Of a DNA stretch of 64,000 nt, positions 52,174-62,722 are shown one piece after another (within the stretch, counting starts at the first letter, position 1; every line of letters starts with the position of its first letter). The notes beneath the pieces were generated by a model that was given only the letters and a program-made list of their open reading frames with translations, ran no database searches and was not told the DNA's origin. This DNA is from Symsagittifera roscoffensis (Eukaryota > Xenacoelomorpha > Acoela > Convolutidae): contig NC_087063.1 of NCBI RefSeq assembly GCF_963678635.1, positions 9,706,386 to 9,770,385 of the forward strand, read 5' to 3'. The translations under genes and the position numbers were made by a program.

Positions 52174-52965
52174 ATTGACTAAGTTAGGAATACGGCGCGG
52201 CTAAATTATTATTCATCCAGATTTAATTTTATAATTTACGCATACTAAGCTAAACTTGTAAACTTTCAGATTCGGTCTTGAAGGCCATGTAGCTCGGTGA
52301 CCTTCATGTCTTCAGCTAAAAGCCAAAGATTTATTATGGTCACTGCATGCATATCTTTCGACAATTTGTACAAATTGAAAGCAAGTTACAATATAGATTG
52401 TTAAGTTTTATCTTTGTTTTTTACTTTGAATATCGATTGGATAAAACCTTGGAAGGAGTCGGAGTGGAAGTAAAAATAAGTAGCGAAGGAGCAGCCTTGG
52501 GTTGTTTAAAAAAGTTGGGGCAGCTTTTTAAAGACTATTGTGCGTCTAATTTGGTACCTTTTTAAGATCATTTATCCACGGGGGAAAGGACCAGCATACG
52601 AGCTGTACGGCAACCGCTTTTGTGCCCCTGTTTAAGAACTGCATGCAGTTTTTTTGGTTATTTTTCTGGGCTGGGTAGTGTTGCTTCACCCTCAAGCAAC
52701 GAGCATGGATCATGGTGGGCCTCGAACATCCGACCTTTCGATTGAGAGGCGGAGACGTAACCACTTCACCACCGCTCCCCACGAGTAAGATAAGACCTAG
52801 TTGGGTCGCTTGAAGTCTCTGTCGCGGCTATTTTGGGAATATTGAGCGACTAGGACTAATTTATTATCCATCCAGATTGATATTTTTTTTTACATACTAA
52901 GTTAATTTTTTTAAACTTTTTGTTTTTCTATGAAGAGAAAGTAGCTTAGTGACCTTCTTGTTAAC
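52174..52965. repeat. Duplicated repeat flanking the giant element
   Basis: 52190-52310 and 52840-52965 share a TTATTATTCATCCAGAT-type block, a CATACTAAG block and a final AGCT(C/T)(A/G)GTGACCTT. The preceding CTCTGTCGCGGCT at 52816 matches the left flank of the giant element at about 33490. The element therefore inserted into one member of this repeat family, and the other is the uninterrupted relative. Confidence 0.6.
52708..52780 (-). other. tRNA-like sequence (SINE head or tRNA pseudogene)
   Basis: The minus strand reads GGGGAGCGGTGGTGAAGTGG, an A-box-like TGGTGAAGTGG. About 40 bases later comes a B-box-like GTTCGAGGC. The anticodon arm and acceptor stem do not pair cleanly, so a functional tRNA is unlikely; it is probably an RNA polymerase III-derived short element. 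Confidence 0.5.
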
Positions 52966-53761
52966 ACGGAGAGGTCAAATACTTTTTAATATCACTGCTG
53001 ATTTCTTGACAAATATGTTTTTTAGATAACTTGAGCTTGAAATGGTGCAATCGGCTGAATAAATGTCCCCTTTGAACAGCTCATCATTCTGAGAAACACA
53101 GTCGACAGAGCCAATTGCCTCGAATCGTCGAATTGAAGAAAATTTTAAAATCGAAGAACTGTTAGGAAACAGACAAAAAATACCGCGCAGATAACAATCT
53201 CCGTTTCAGAGATATATAAGGTGAAGCAAAGTGGTCAAACGAGAGACTGAAAAAACAGAATTAAAGAAAAAAGTCAAATACGAAAACGAGAAACAGAAAG
53301 CGGAAAATAGGATGACGCAGACAAAAAAGCAATATTTTGTCTATTCTCTATCCGGACAGAGAAACGTAGCGCCCGTTCAGACTCTGGAAAGCAAATAAAG
53401 AACTATAGGCAGTTAAAAAATTTTGTTAAAAGAACTGAATGAAATTCTCGTAACGAATAAAAACATCGCTTTCGAAATATGTGAATTAAACAATGTCATT
53501 CAAATTTAATGAAACTAGCCTCAAAAATTGACCGTGAAAAAAAATGTGTCCGACACCTGTTCACTGCGCATATTTTAAACGAGAAAAACTTGTTAAGATT
53601 CTAGAGGACACAAAAACAACAAAAGAGGCAATGGTCTATGCAAAAAGAAGTGAAAAAGGAATCAAAAACCATCAAAAAAATTCATCTTAGCTGAGAACAC
53701 GCCAACGCTCCAGGAAACCCCTTTCAATTAAGACAGGAACCAACGCGTTATGTAAGCCAAC
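52966..53761. other. Non-coding stretch
   Basis: A-rich sequence, many AGAAA/GAAAAC motifs on the plus strand; no ORF, repeat pair or RNA gene seen. Confidence 0.4.
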
Positions 53762-54129
53762 CAGGGGCGGATCTAGGATTTTTTCGAGGGGGGTGGCGGA
53801 TTTTCAAAAAATTTTAGGTCGACCTTTTTTTTAGGTCGACCAAATTGATTTTCCGAGCTCTTCTAAAGCACTAAAAAGTCCATGTTTTGGCCAATTTTCT
53901 GCGCCGCAGGCGAATTTTTGAAAAAACAGGTCAAAAAAGCCGTTTTTAGGCACTTTTTGAAAAATATTGACAAAAAATCGCGTTTTTTTTGGCGCGCGCT
54001 CCCCCTCAAAGTTAGTATATATTGGAGCCGAGGCGCCTTTAGAAAAATTTTAGGGTCGGTCGGCAAAAATGGATTTCTTAAAAGTACCAAAGGGGGGACC
54101 CTTTGGGTCAGCAGGGGGTCGAATCCTGA
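53762..54129. mobile_element. hAT-like element end running into a gap
   Basis: CAGGGGCGGATCTAGGATTT at 53762 is typical of the terminal inverted repeats of animal hAT-type elements. A G-rich stretch (GAGGGGGGTGGCGG) and a TTTTAGGTCGACC block repeated nearby follow. The other terminus lies in or beyond the gap at 54130. No transposase can be read. Confidence 0.5.
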
Positions 54130-54329
54130 NNNNNNNNNNNNNNNNNNNNNNNNNNNNNNNNNNNNNNNNNNNNNNNNNNNNNNNNNNNNNNNNNNNNNNN
54201 NNNNNNNNNNNNNNNNNNNNNNNNNNNNNNNNNNNNNNNNNNNNNNNNNNNNNNNNNNNNNNNNNNNNNNNNNNNNNNNNNNNNNNNNNNNNNNNNNNNN
54301 NNNNNNNNNNNNNNNNNNNNNNNNNNNNN
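54130..54329. other. Assembly gap (200 N)
   Basis: Exactly 200 unknown bases, a fixed-size scaffold gap, inside or next to a hAT-like element. Confidence 0.99.
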
Positions 54330-55440
54330 TGAAAACCATAAGATAATCATTTTGTCATAGAAAAAAAAACAAATTTTCGAATTTCACCAAAAAAGGTGTC
54401 TGGGTAACTTTAAACAGATTTAAATAATTATATCTAAGATATTTTGACAATCAAAAACAAGTTAAATTTTGGTCGGAAGAAATTCTTATCATATAGTTTT
54501 CAATTATAAAAACTTTATGATTTGCTTTTTTTCATAAGCAAAAACACATATTTGAGGTTAAAAAAGTTCAATTACTTTTTTGGTTGCAAACTTGCTTTTG
54601 AGCTCAAATATAAAAATTAGGAAAAGAACATTGCATGCAAAGTTTGACTTTTTGTGTTTATAACCTAGTTCAGGAAAAGTTTCTCAACTAAAATATCCAA
54701 TAATAACACAAAAAGTGTTTTTTTTGTAAATTCAATTATGATTTCTTTGTTTCATTTGCTAAGATAAAATTATATTTGTAAAAAATAGGCCTTTTTTTCT
54801 CAACCACCAAAGTAAAAACAATCTAGCCATCTACAAAAAATTACATTTTTGATAGTTAATTCCATGTGAAAATTTTAAAATTGATTTTCACGGCTAAAAT
54901 CACCAATTGCAGATTATCTGCGTAGTAACTGCCAGTTACACTCTGGTTTTTTTATGACAAAAAAATCTTTGGTTAGTGTTTCGGATGAAACACAAAACTT
55001 CGAAAAAAAACTTTGTTGTATTTTCATTTATGTATATCATAAAATTTCATGGTATGGAAAAAATTTTTATCGTACAATTTTATAGTATGAAAAAAATGCT
55101 TATCATGCTATTTTCATACAATTTTGGGGATGAAAAGACTGATGAAAAAGCTCAAATTTTAATTTCAGAGAATGGAAAAAATGCTTGTTATAAAATGTCA
55201 TAGTATGGAAAAAATGGTTGTACAGCTATTTTCTTGCACTTTTTTTTGCTCTATGAAATTGTATGAAAGAAGAGTATGATAATCTTTTTTTCATATATGA
55301 AAATTGTATGAGAAGCATTTTTTGTCAACCCGGGTCTTTGTGAAATGTTTAAATAAAGCAGGGATTTTCTTAAAGTTTTTCTCATCTTTTTTCTAATCAG
55401 TAATTACCAAAATCTTGGCTTTTTTTAGCTATAGACAAAT
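54330..55440. other. Non-coding stretch with dispersed repeat
   Basis: AT-rich. 55040-55340 contains repeated TATGGAAAAAATG and GTATGA(T/G)AA blocks and ends GTCAACCCGGGT, similar to 25110-25240 and 31555-31790. No gene recognised. Confidence 0.45.
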
Positions 55441-55512
55441 CTCAGACTGGGACTCGAACTCGCAACCTCCTATTTTACAGGCTGATTTTCTAACCGTTTG
55501 GACAGTTTCCCT
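55441..55512 (-). other. tRNA-like sequence (SINE head or tRNA pseudogene)
   Basis: The minus strand contains CTGTCCAAACGGTTAGAAAA (A-box-like) and GAGTTCGAGTCCC (a good B box), with a possible anticodon loop GTAAAAT between. The acceptor ends do not pair, so this is not a confident tRNA gene. Confidence 0.45.
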
Positions 55513-55901
55513 ATTAATGAATGATAGTTTTAGCATTGTAATCCGAAGCAACTCTTGTTATAACAAGCGCTAATTTGCACTGCGACATGTTTCCTCAACC
55601 GCGAGTTGCACACAGACCAACAGAGCTCAAGGTAGACCCCGAGACACCGACCCTTAAAATGAGAGACAAAGAATTTAATCATTTCAACCCTTCTCGATTA
55701 CGCATATTACGCATTCTCGATATTCGAAGTTTCGTTATTTTCGGATCTCACTGTCGCGTAGGTTGTTAATCTCCATGCGTTTCATTTCAAAAATAAGCTT
55801 CCAAATTTTGTTTCTAAAGAAATTTCACCTTCCGAAAATAGATTAGTGCGCTTTTTTGTATTTTGTTTCAACACATTCCGTGGTCGAAATACTCTGTGCT
55901 A

Positions 55902-56167
55902 TTACCATGCAACCGGATCCATCTGTTTCATGTATGAATATAATTTAAGAAATCTGAAACATACGCCTTCAAATGCTTCCAACACGTCTGAGTAGGTGAC
56001 AGAGTAGTTGTAGGTCATCGGACCGGACTCGATCTCAGATCGAATCATATCCGAGAGGAAATATCCGAACAGCCAGCCCTGCGGGTCATCGACTCTCCAC
56101 GACTCGGCGAAGTCCTCGTGCAGACTATTTTGGTCCACAGGCTGAGAGAGAGGATCAATCAATCGAG
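55902..56167 (-). CDS. AMOP/vWD protein, exon 5 (partial gene)
   Basis: Begins after acceptor CTTCTACAG (56168 side) and joins in phase with exon 4. Its start (ARLIDPLSQPVDQNSLHEDF, then ESWRVDDPQGWLFGY) corresponds to the region just after the vWD repeat in MUC4/SUSD2/mesh-type proteins, where a negatively charged segment leads to a conserved '(F/A)xxSW'. The frame meets TAA at 55902, but a donor (GCATG|GTAATA) overlaps it, so the exon may end there. The rest of the gene, including any Sushi, EGF or membrane part, was not found to the left. Confidence 0.7.
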
Positions 56168-56905
56168 CTGTAGAAGAAAGAAAAAATTGATAATCAGCTG
56201 AATTAAAATGCGAGTTATTATTTAGGGAAAAATAAACTAGTCGCTTAATTTCAAGGACTCCATACAGGCACATCGTACAACTGGCGCCTCAAATAGCAGA
56301 TTAAATTAAAACAATTAAGTCTCAATCATAAGAGTATACCGGTTGCTGTGCAAGTAGCTTAGAACATTCCGACCAAACTGATATACGAAAAAAAAAACTC
56401 CAAAAAATCTAAAATTAATTTAAAATTTTTCAAAAAAATCAAAAAAAAAAATTGCATTTTTTTTTCATTTTCAGTTGAAAAAACCATTGACCTAGGACGA
56501 AAATCAAAAATCTGTAGTTAAATTAGCTTAATTTAGAATAGCAATTAGGAGGTCAGCTTCTTATCAAACTGCGTCTAAACTAGTCTGAAAACCAAAAAAA
56601 TTCAGACCAAATTTTCTCGACAATATGATTTCAATATGATACCCCACTTGACCAGTTATGAGCTTTATTTGAGGTAGTCAAAATAAGCTGGAACAAAACT
56701 AGTGGCCGGAACAATAACGGTTTCTACAAACCACCGTGACTAACCATCGCACGTGGATTTAGTTTATTCAGAATTTTTTCTCGGTCCGAAAACTCTCCCC
56801 GTTTTTGGTTTAAATACACACACCAGGAAAGAAAAATGACAATTTTGGATTAGCTAATTTCCAAGAAAAGTGACAAGGAGAAACAGTGCACGTTCATTTT
56901 TCACC

Positions 56906-58005
56906 TTTTGGTTTAAAATCATTCGCAGGGTTCCCGTCGAGTATCCCGACAAGTCCCCTCGTATGGTCCATGAAGCTGTCAGGTACAGTTACGTAGAAGT
57001 TGAAGTAGTTGCGAGCCATAAATATGTTCACACAAAGGTTCACACCCGGGATCAAAACTTGAACAGACCGCGCCCCTGTTTCCTTTTTGATGTTAATCCC
57101 ACCGAAGTAAAGGTCAAACGGATCTTCGGGGCCGATGACGAACAAGTCTGTGAAAATCATCACGTCGTTGACGAAGTAGATATTTCGCACTCGTGTCGTT
57201 TTACCTGTTGGGACGATGTATGGCCTCATGATTTCGATCTTGTTATCACCGTACAAAATTGCAACACCTGCTAGAACGGTAAGAAGGCCATTAGCTCGGG
57301 TAGTTATTTGAATTGTTGTCGGAATGTCAAGATCAGTTTCTAGAAATGTGTAGACTCCCACGCCCAGGAAAGTGTACTCAACGCCGTCTCCTGTTTCAAA
57401 ATGTCCTCCAAAAGTCGCAGGAATTGTCAAGCTTCCTCTGTAAGATCCGACCAGATTTGGTCGTTTCTGCAGAAATAAATCGCAATTGTTTCCGTCTTCG
57501 CAGCATTTTTGATATGGTTCCAATTCGTTTTTGAACAACTGGTGCAAGTTTCCGAATGATGCCTTGCTCATACTCATTCGGCCAGCGCCGCCCAGTCCAG
57601 CGGTTATTAGACTTCCCGTTTCGTTGTAGCAACACTGATTGGACACGTAAATAATTTGATTATAGTTCTGGTCATAACAGGGAATGGAAGGCGAGCGAAT
57701 GCAGAAGTCGGCTCCTGGGTTGTAGTCACAGCTTCGGGCATCGCAAACACCATCAGGGTAAGAGGGCATGTGTGGTTGTTGGTTGCAGCATGGGTCATAG
57801 AACCAGTTCCGAGGACCAGTTTGCACCTCCTCATGAGCCCAGTAGTTGTCATTGAGAGAAGGGTCCTGTCTTGGGTTGTTCACAGGACATGCATGCAGTG
57901 CCTCAAGATCACCCGTGCACAGTGTCAAATCATGGTCCAATTGATCATTCAGCCAATCTTGACAGTTTTTTTCATTCTTTCTCGTGACGATGCTGACAAA
58001 TTTAC
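56906..58005 (-). CDS. AMOP/vWD protein, exon 4: AMOP and vWD domains
   Basis: Joined from exon 3 by a phase-1 junction (TTTGCAG acceptor at 58006) and ending at AAAG|GTGAAA (56905). The AMOP domain starts CQDWLNDQLDHDLTLC and carries many cysteines through NCDLFLQKRP, its usual 'C-x-x-(F/Y)-x-x-RP' end. The vWD domain follows at once (TFGGHFETGDGVEYTFLG) and ends GLVGILDGNPANDFKP, the conserved 'GLxGxxNGNPxDDF' element. AMOP modules are extracellular; in mesh-type proteins they act at cell junctions or are cleaved like mucins. This exon is the basis for the family call. Confidence 0.85.
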
Positions 58006-58251
58006 CTGCAAAAAAAGTTAAGGTGAAATCAGTTTTAGTGACTTTAACAAAAAACTAATAGTTCACAAAGAACCGACATTTTCAGTTATTATAAAAAGTC
58101 GAATTCGATTTAATATTTTTCTCGACACTGGTAAATTTCTTGAGACAATAAATAAGAAGCTCGAGCCACGACAGCAAATCCTTTAGTATGAAACCATTTG
58201 ACCAACTGTGAAGTTTACTAGTAAACATGAACCTTTTCTCTTGTAACGAAC

Positions 58252-58377
58252 CTTGATTTGAATCCAGCTCGACTCGAACTAAATCAGCGCTGGTGTTGAA
58301 TTTGTGTGTGAAACTGGTGTTACTTTCTTCCAGGGTCACGTTGAAATCAGCAAAACTCTTGTACCCCACCTGGGAAC
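58252..58377 (-). CDS. AMOP/vWD protein, exon 3
   Basis: A 126-bp exon between acceptor TTATTGTAG (58378 side) and donor CAAG|GTTCGT (58251). Both junctions are phase 1, matching exons 2 and 4. It encodes part of a beta-sandwich with SFADFNVTLEESNTSF and two N-glycosylation motifs, consistent with the extracellular region before AMOP. The assignment of its ends depends on splice consensus only. Confidence 0.7.
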
Positions 58378-58450
58378 CTACAATAATGAAAGTCATAAAA
58401 AGAAAAACTAATCTATTTCAGATTCAAGCGATTGCGAACAAATAAGATAC

Positions 58451-59104
58451 TGTTTTTGTACTCAATTTTGAGAGTTTTTAATAATAACTGTGAATCAGAT
58501 AAGTTGCTTGTTTCCGAGTGATTCATGGAAAAACTTCGCAACAAACCGTTATAGGAGAACTCGTTGACGATCAGAGTCGTAGTCTCATTGATGGTCACAT
58601 CAGGCCAGGCGACTTGAACTTCTTTGTCGCTTAGGTACTCGATCTGCAGCGGACCGTCGACATGTTCGTCTGTGAAGGCAATCGTAGCGTCAATCTTTTT
58701 CTCGACTCCCCCAACTGCAATGCTTACCTGGGCCACTTCGTTCACGCCCAAGATTAACGGCACGGGTACGATTAACATAACTTCGTCATAGTTGTACTCG
58801 GCTTCAATCGTCTTGTTGAACGAACTGCCAATCAAAGTGACGTTGATGAGTTGGTCGTCGCCGATGATCCCGGTGCACTGAATTGACACCTCACGCACGC
58901 TGCCGGGACCCGAGAAGATAGGGAGAGACGAGGGCTCGAAGTAGGCTCCATGACAGAAAGAGACCAGGTGTGGGGGGATGCGAATGAAAGGTTCCTCGTA
59001 CCCCTGGTTGACCTCGTAGATCCAAAGACCTGGAATCCCGACATTGCTTGTCTCAACCCACTTTTGGGCCCATTTTTTGTCGTTGAATGGCAGATCCACA
59101 TCCC
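58451..59104 (-). CDS. AMOP/vWD protein, exon 2: Ig-like/TIG-type region
   Basis: A 654-bp exon from acceptor TGCGTAG (59105 side) to a donor AACA|GTATCT (58450) that fits the phase of exon 3. It contains FIRIPPHLVSFCHG and a beta-rich stretch with INVTLIGSSFNKT and VQVAWPDVTINETTTL, resembling the TIG-like and 'V-x-(L/V)-x-W-x-P' segments before AMOP in MUC4/SUSD2/mesh. Several N-x-S/T sites support an extracellular location. The donor is weak; other choices would change only the last few residues. Confidence 0.75.
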
Positions 59105-59485
59105 CTACGCACAGATTGATTTAACAAAAAAAATCCTCAAGAGTTTTGATTGCAAAAAGCCATTAGCTGAAAGTCATAAGTGATTCTAAGAGAAGCGTTG
59201 AGTCTTTTGCAAAAAAAAGAAAGTTAAAATTAGATTTTTGTAGTTTTTCTGGTACTGCGTTACCTCTCCCAATATTTCACTGGAACTTTCTCGAAACTTC
59301 GAATCAATAAAAAGCTCTCGACAAATTTTGTGAGTCAATTTTTGCGCAGTAGAATAAAATTTAAAATCCTTAAAAACCCCACTTTTTAAATCTTTATAAG
59401 ACAGCAGACATTTCATGCAGGACATGAAACGTTAAATAATTTAGATACTAGTTAAGAATCCTTGACGAACAAGTTGTTTCCTTAC
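59105..59485 (-). other. Intron 1 of the AMOP/vWD gene
   Basis: GTAAGG donor (59485) to TGCGTAG acceptor (59105), 381 bases. A 79-codon ORF on the same strand inside it is not expected to be coding. Introns 2, 3 and 4 are about 73, 246 and 738 bases. Confidence 0.75.
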
Positions 59486-60356
59486 CACTGCCGAGGTCAA
59501 ACGAGGCCTCAATCTCAGAATCATCTTCGAAATTGGGGTTGAGCTTCTGAAACTGAGTCATGGTGTAGCACTTGTTGTCAGTCACTTCGACCGTGTTGCG
59601 GTCGTCACAAGCGAGGACAAACTGGACGCTGATGTGATATGTGACAAAATAATCGTAGTCTTTGATTTTGTAGAAACTCACCACAAAACCAGATTCGGCT
59701 GAGAAGTCTTGTCCGATGCGGGAGTTGATAATGTCCTTGTCCTCTTGTCGTAAGATATTGCGGGAAAAAACATTGTTGACAAGATTGACATATTTAGAGT
59801 CGGCGCCAGTGTGAACAATTGTCATCAGGTCGTCAAAGTAAATGTCCACATTTTTGCGCAGGAACTCGATATAATCCCACTCGTATGCTTTTTCCAGTTC
59901 AAAAATTAGAGGATAAACTTCGGTGGCGTAGTCGGCAACTTGTGGTTCATATGCATCGGAACCATCGTCGTAATTTAAGTACCAATTGCAAATGTAGTCT
60001 TGATAATCATACTCGTCATAGTATGAAGGCGTTAAGCACATTCTATCAAGAAACCTGTCCTGCAAGTCTCCATCAAATTTCGCAATGTAAATCCTGTGTT
60101 CGGAACCTTCGTCATCAATCAACTTTAACGCAACATTTGAGCAAGTTTGCAACTGTGTAATAGTTTTATTGTCGTAGCGCAGAGGTCCGTTTAGATCGGA
60201 GCTAACGGAACAATAATCGTCGAACTTTTCCATCCATTTATCGCCGGCATCTGGTCCAAACTTCAAGTCGAAGGGTTCCTTCAAACTCCATCCGTTATCA
60301 AAAATCGTCAGCAGTATAAGGACCGGCCAGTAATTACTATGAGTGGACCTGTCCAT
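59486..60356 (-). CDS. AMOP/vWD protein, exon 1: signal peptide and N-terminal region
   Basis: ATG 60356 begins a signal peptide (SNYWPVLILLTIFDNGWS) with predicted cleavage near residue 25. About 265 residues follow, rich in Tyr, Asp and Glu, with cysteines at KFDDYCSVSS, LDRMCLTPSY and QFVLACDDRN. The position suits a NIDO domain as in mesh or MUC4, but I could not match its motifs convincingly. The exon ends at GCAGTG|GTAAGG, phase 1. No upstream coding exon is needed. A TATA box was not identified. Confidence 0.75.
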
Positions 60357-62570
60357 AGTTAGTCACACACTCCTGACAGTTGAATTATGAAGAATACAAC
60401 TCACAATTTACACTGTACTCGTTTGCTGAAAATCAAAAAATAAAGGAACAAGACTGCCCGGTTGCTGTGCAAGTATAACTATTCAAGAAGACATTTTTCA
60501 AGATATTTTTTTCCAAACTTCAGATTTTTTTGCAAGTGACATAACAAAGCCTGTAGGCTTTTAAATAAATAATTATTGACCATGAAACTCTTTTTCCAGG
60601 AAACTTGAGAAAAAATGTTTGGTTGAAAGTTAGCAATTATTGAGAAAATACAAGATTCGCCTCTGTACGTAGTGGTATGACATCGACAGATGTATCCAAA
60701 AAATTCAAAAGTGCTTATAATCGAATAGTCTTACATGTTCGTGAATGTGTAGACTCTAGTCTGCAGAATGTTGGAAAAATGATTGCTCTGTGTAAGTTAA
60801 ACCAGCCGGTTTTTGCTAGAAATACCCAGGAAGACAAAATCTTACAACAAATAATGAGCCAAAGAAAAATTAGAGGCCGTAAATATTGCTCAAACTGCTT
60901 AGAGAAATGATACTCCAAATTAATCAATTTTCTATTTGTATAGTTTTTTTTAACTTTTTCTTTTCAAAATGTCAAAGTAATTAAATATTTATGTATAAAT
61001 ACAAGTATTCTTTTTTCATTGACTAAAAAATAGCTTCAAGAGCTTTCAAAACTTTTTTCAATCTGAAAATGTTAATTAAAACACAGTGCTCTTAAAAGCT
61101 GAAAAGTAGCTTAAAGAGTTCTCAGTTTTTGAAAGAATCTTCAATCTAAATATATATAATTTAAACTACAGAGCTCTTGATTTGATCAGTTAAGTTCTAC
61201 TTAAACAGCCACGTTTTAACTCCACCGAGTACGCATGAACAAAAATTGGACACATCGAAATTACTAAATTTCAACTGGCCACCAACACTTTTTTGTTTTC
61301 TTTAAAAGAACCGAAAAGTTGGGAAAAAATACATCAAGCAGAACTAGAGAATTTTAAAGGAAACCTCAGTATTAAACAAAATGAAAAGAGTACCGGCCGA
61401 GCTCTACTAATTAATTTGCGACCAAGGTGATTGCGCAACTGAACATTCCTCGCCAAAAATCCTCACTTGTGCCAAAGTTTCAAGTCCCACAAGTAGCAAT
61501 TTTACTGGGCAAACTTGCGGAATAGCTAAAAGTGGTCGATCAAAATCCCCAAAATTGCACAAAATCGCACAAAAAAAATTATGAGCTGATTTTATAAAAG
61601 GGTTTTTTTTTCATTCAAGGGACACAAGTGACAGTCCGTTGGAACGCTCAGTTGTAACTTGTTTAACATTTGTTTTAGCTAAAGCTCTTCTTTTATTGTA
61701 TCTAATTTTATCTTAAACATTTTTTGAAAAGTTAGCTTTATTATAGCCATGGATTTTTTTTTACAATAACGCAATCAAGCAACAAATCGAGCTTGAGAAA
61801 AATTTCACTAGTTTGACAGAACTACACGATTGAGTCATCTATTCGTGTGGAAGATTGAAGTGACTTATCTTAATTGACAACCAAAGCAAAAGAAAATATC
61901 GACATTGAAACTTTGCTCGATCTAGTGGAACCGAATCGTTCAACTTTGCCTATTGTGGAAAAAACTGCAGAGAGCAGGAAGTCGGATGCACATAGAGCCG
62001 CATGATTAGCATGAAATTCAGTTGGAATGAACATTTTAACGATGTAAGAACAGCTTCCTTAGAAACCGGAAAAAAGTTCAGTGAAATGAGACCTGAAAAA
62101 GCGGGCAAGAAATTACAATCGAGGCTTTAAGGATCGATCGAGCCGAAAAAAAACTCACTTTTAATGTAAAAATAAAATTCACCAAGGTGACAACTTCACA
62201 AAAAAATTGGATGATTATGGAAAAAGTTAGCAGTTGCTTCCGTGCCAAAAATGTAGTTTATCTTTCAAAAGACAAATGTGCGCTCAATCTCCTTAACTCA
62301 ACAAATATGAAGGTTCAAGAAGATCAAATTGATGAGAGCATTTATCGGAAAAAACTCATCATAATCTCTATCAAGCATAAACATCGTAAGCTTCAATCAC
62401 CAGCTTGTTTCAGTACAAATCGGCGCAAGCTAGCCACAAGAACCGGTCGGTAATGTCCTTGAGACAATTTGCTCTTTTTGGCGGTCAGCCTCAATCAAGG
62501 CTGGACCGAATTAGATTAAAAAACAGTTAAAATAGGATATAACCCCCGTTTTTAGTATATTAACACATGG
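60357..62570. other. Upstream region and non-coding stretch
   Basis: Contains the presumptive promoter of the AMOP/vWD gene (near 60.4 kb). Short ORFs at 60677-60910 and 62187-62453 (plus) show no family features. CCGGTTGCTGTGCAAGTA at 60458-60475 is repeated exactly at 56339-56356 inside intron 4. Confidence 0.4.
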
Positions 62571-62652
62571 GCAAGTGGGGGACTCGAACCTACGTCAACT
62601 GTTATGTCACACATATAATCGGCGTTAGCTTAGGCCACTCAGCCATCTGTGC
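62571..62652 (-). other. tRNA-like sequence, serine/leucine type
   Basis: The minus strand begins GCACAGATGGCTGAGTGGCC, a class II-like A box, and has a good B box GTTCGAGTCC near the end; the total of about 82 bases fits a class II tRNA. However the 3' side does not pair with the acceptor start, and the T-stem has mismatches. It is more likely a pseudogene or SINE head than a working tRNA. Confidence 0.45.
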
Positions 62653-62656
62653 TTGT

Positions 62657-62722
62657 TTTTATATGCATTTATACTCTGTTTTATATGCATCTATACTCTG
62701 TTTTATATGCATCTATACTCTA
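62657..62722. repeat. Three tandem 22-bp units
   Basis: TTTTATATGCATCTATACTC plus two bases is repeated at 62657-62678, 62679-62700 and 62701-62722 with one or two differences. It abuts the 3' end of the BEL/Pao integrase frame, whose stop codon lies inside it. Confidence 0.85.

Noticed and set aside
53863-54350. ORFs spanning the N run near 54.2 kb
   Set aside because: They are artefacts of translating 200 unknown bases; the open flanks belong to a hAT-like non-coding end.
60677-60910. 77-codon plus-strand ORF with a C-terminal CSNC
   Set aside because: No splice or start signals, no family resemblance, and composition like the surrounding AT-rich DNA.
62571-62652. Functional class II tRNA gene
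   Set aside because: A and B boxes are good, but the acceptor stem has no matching 3' side and the T-stem is mismatched; described as tRNA-like instead.
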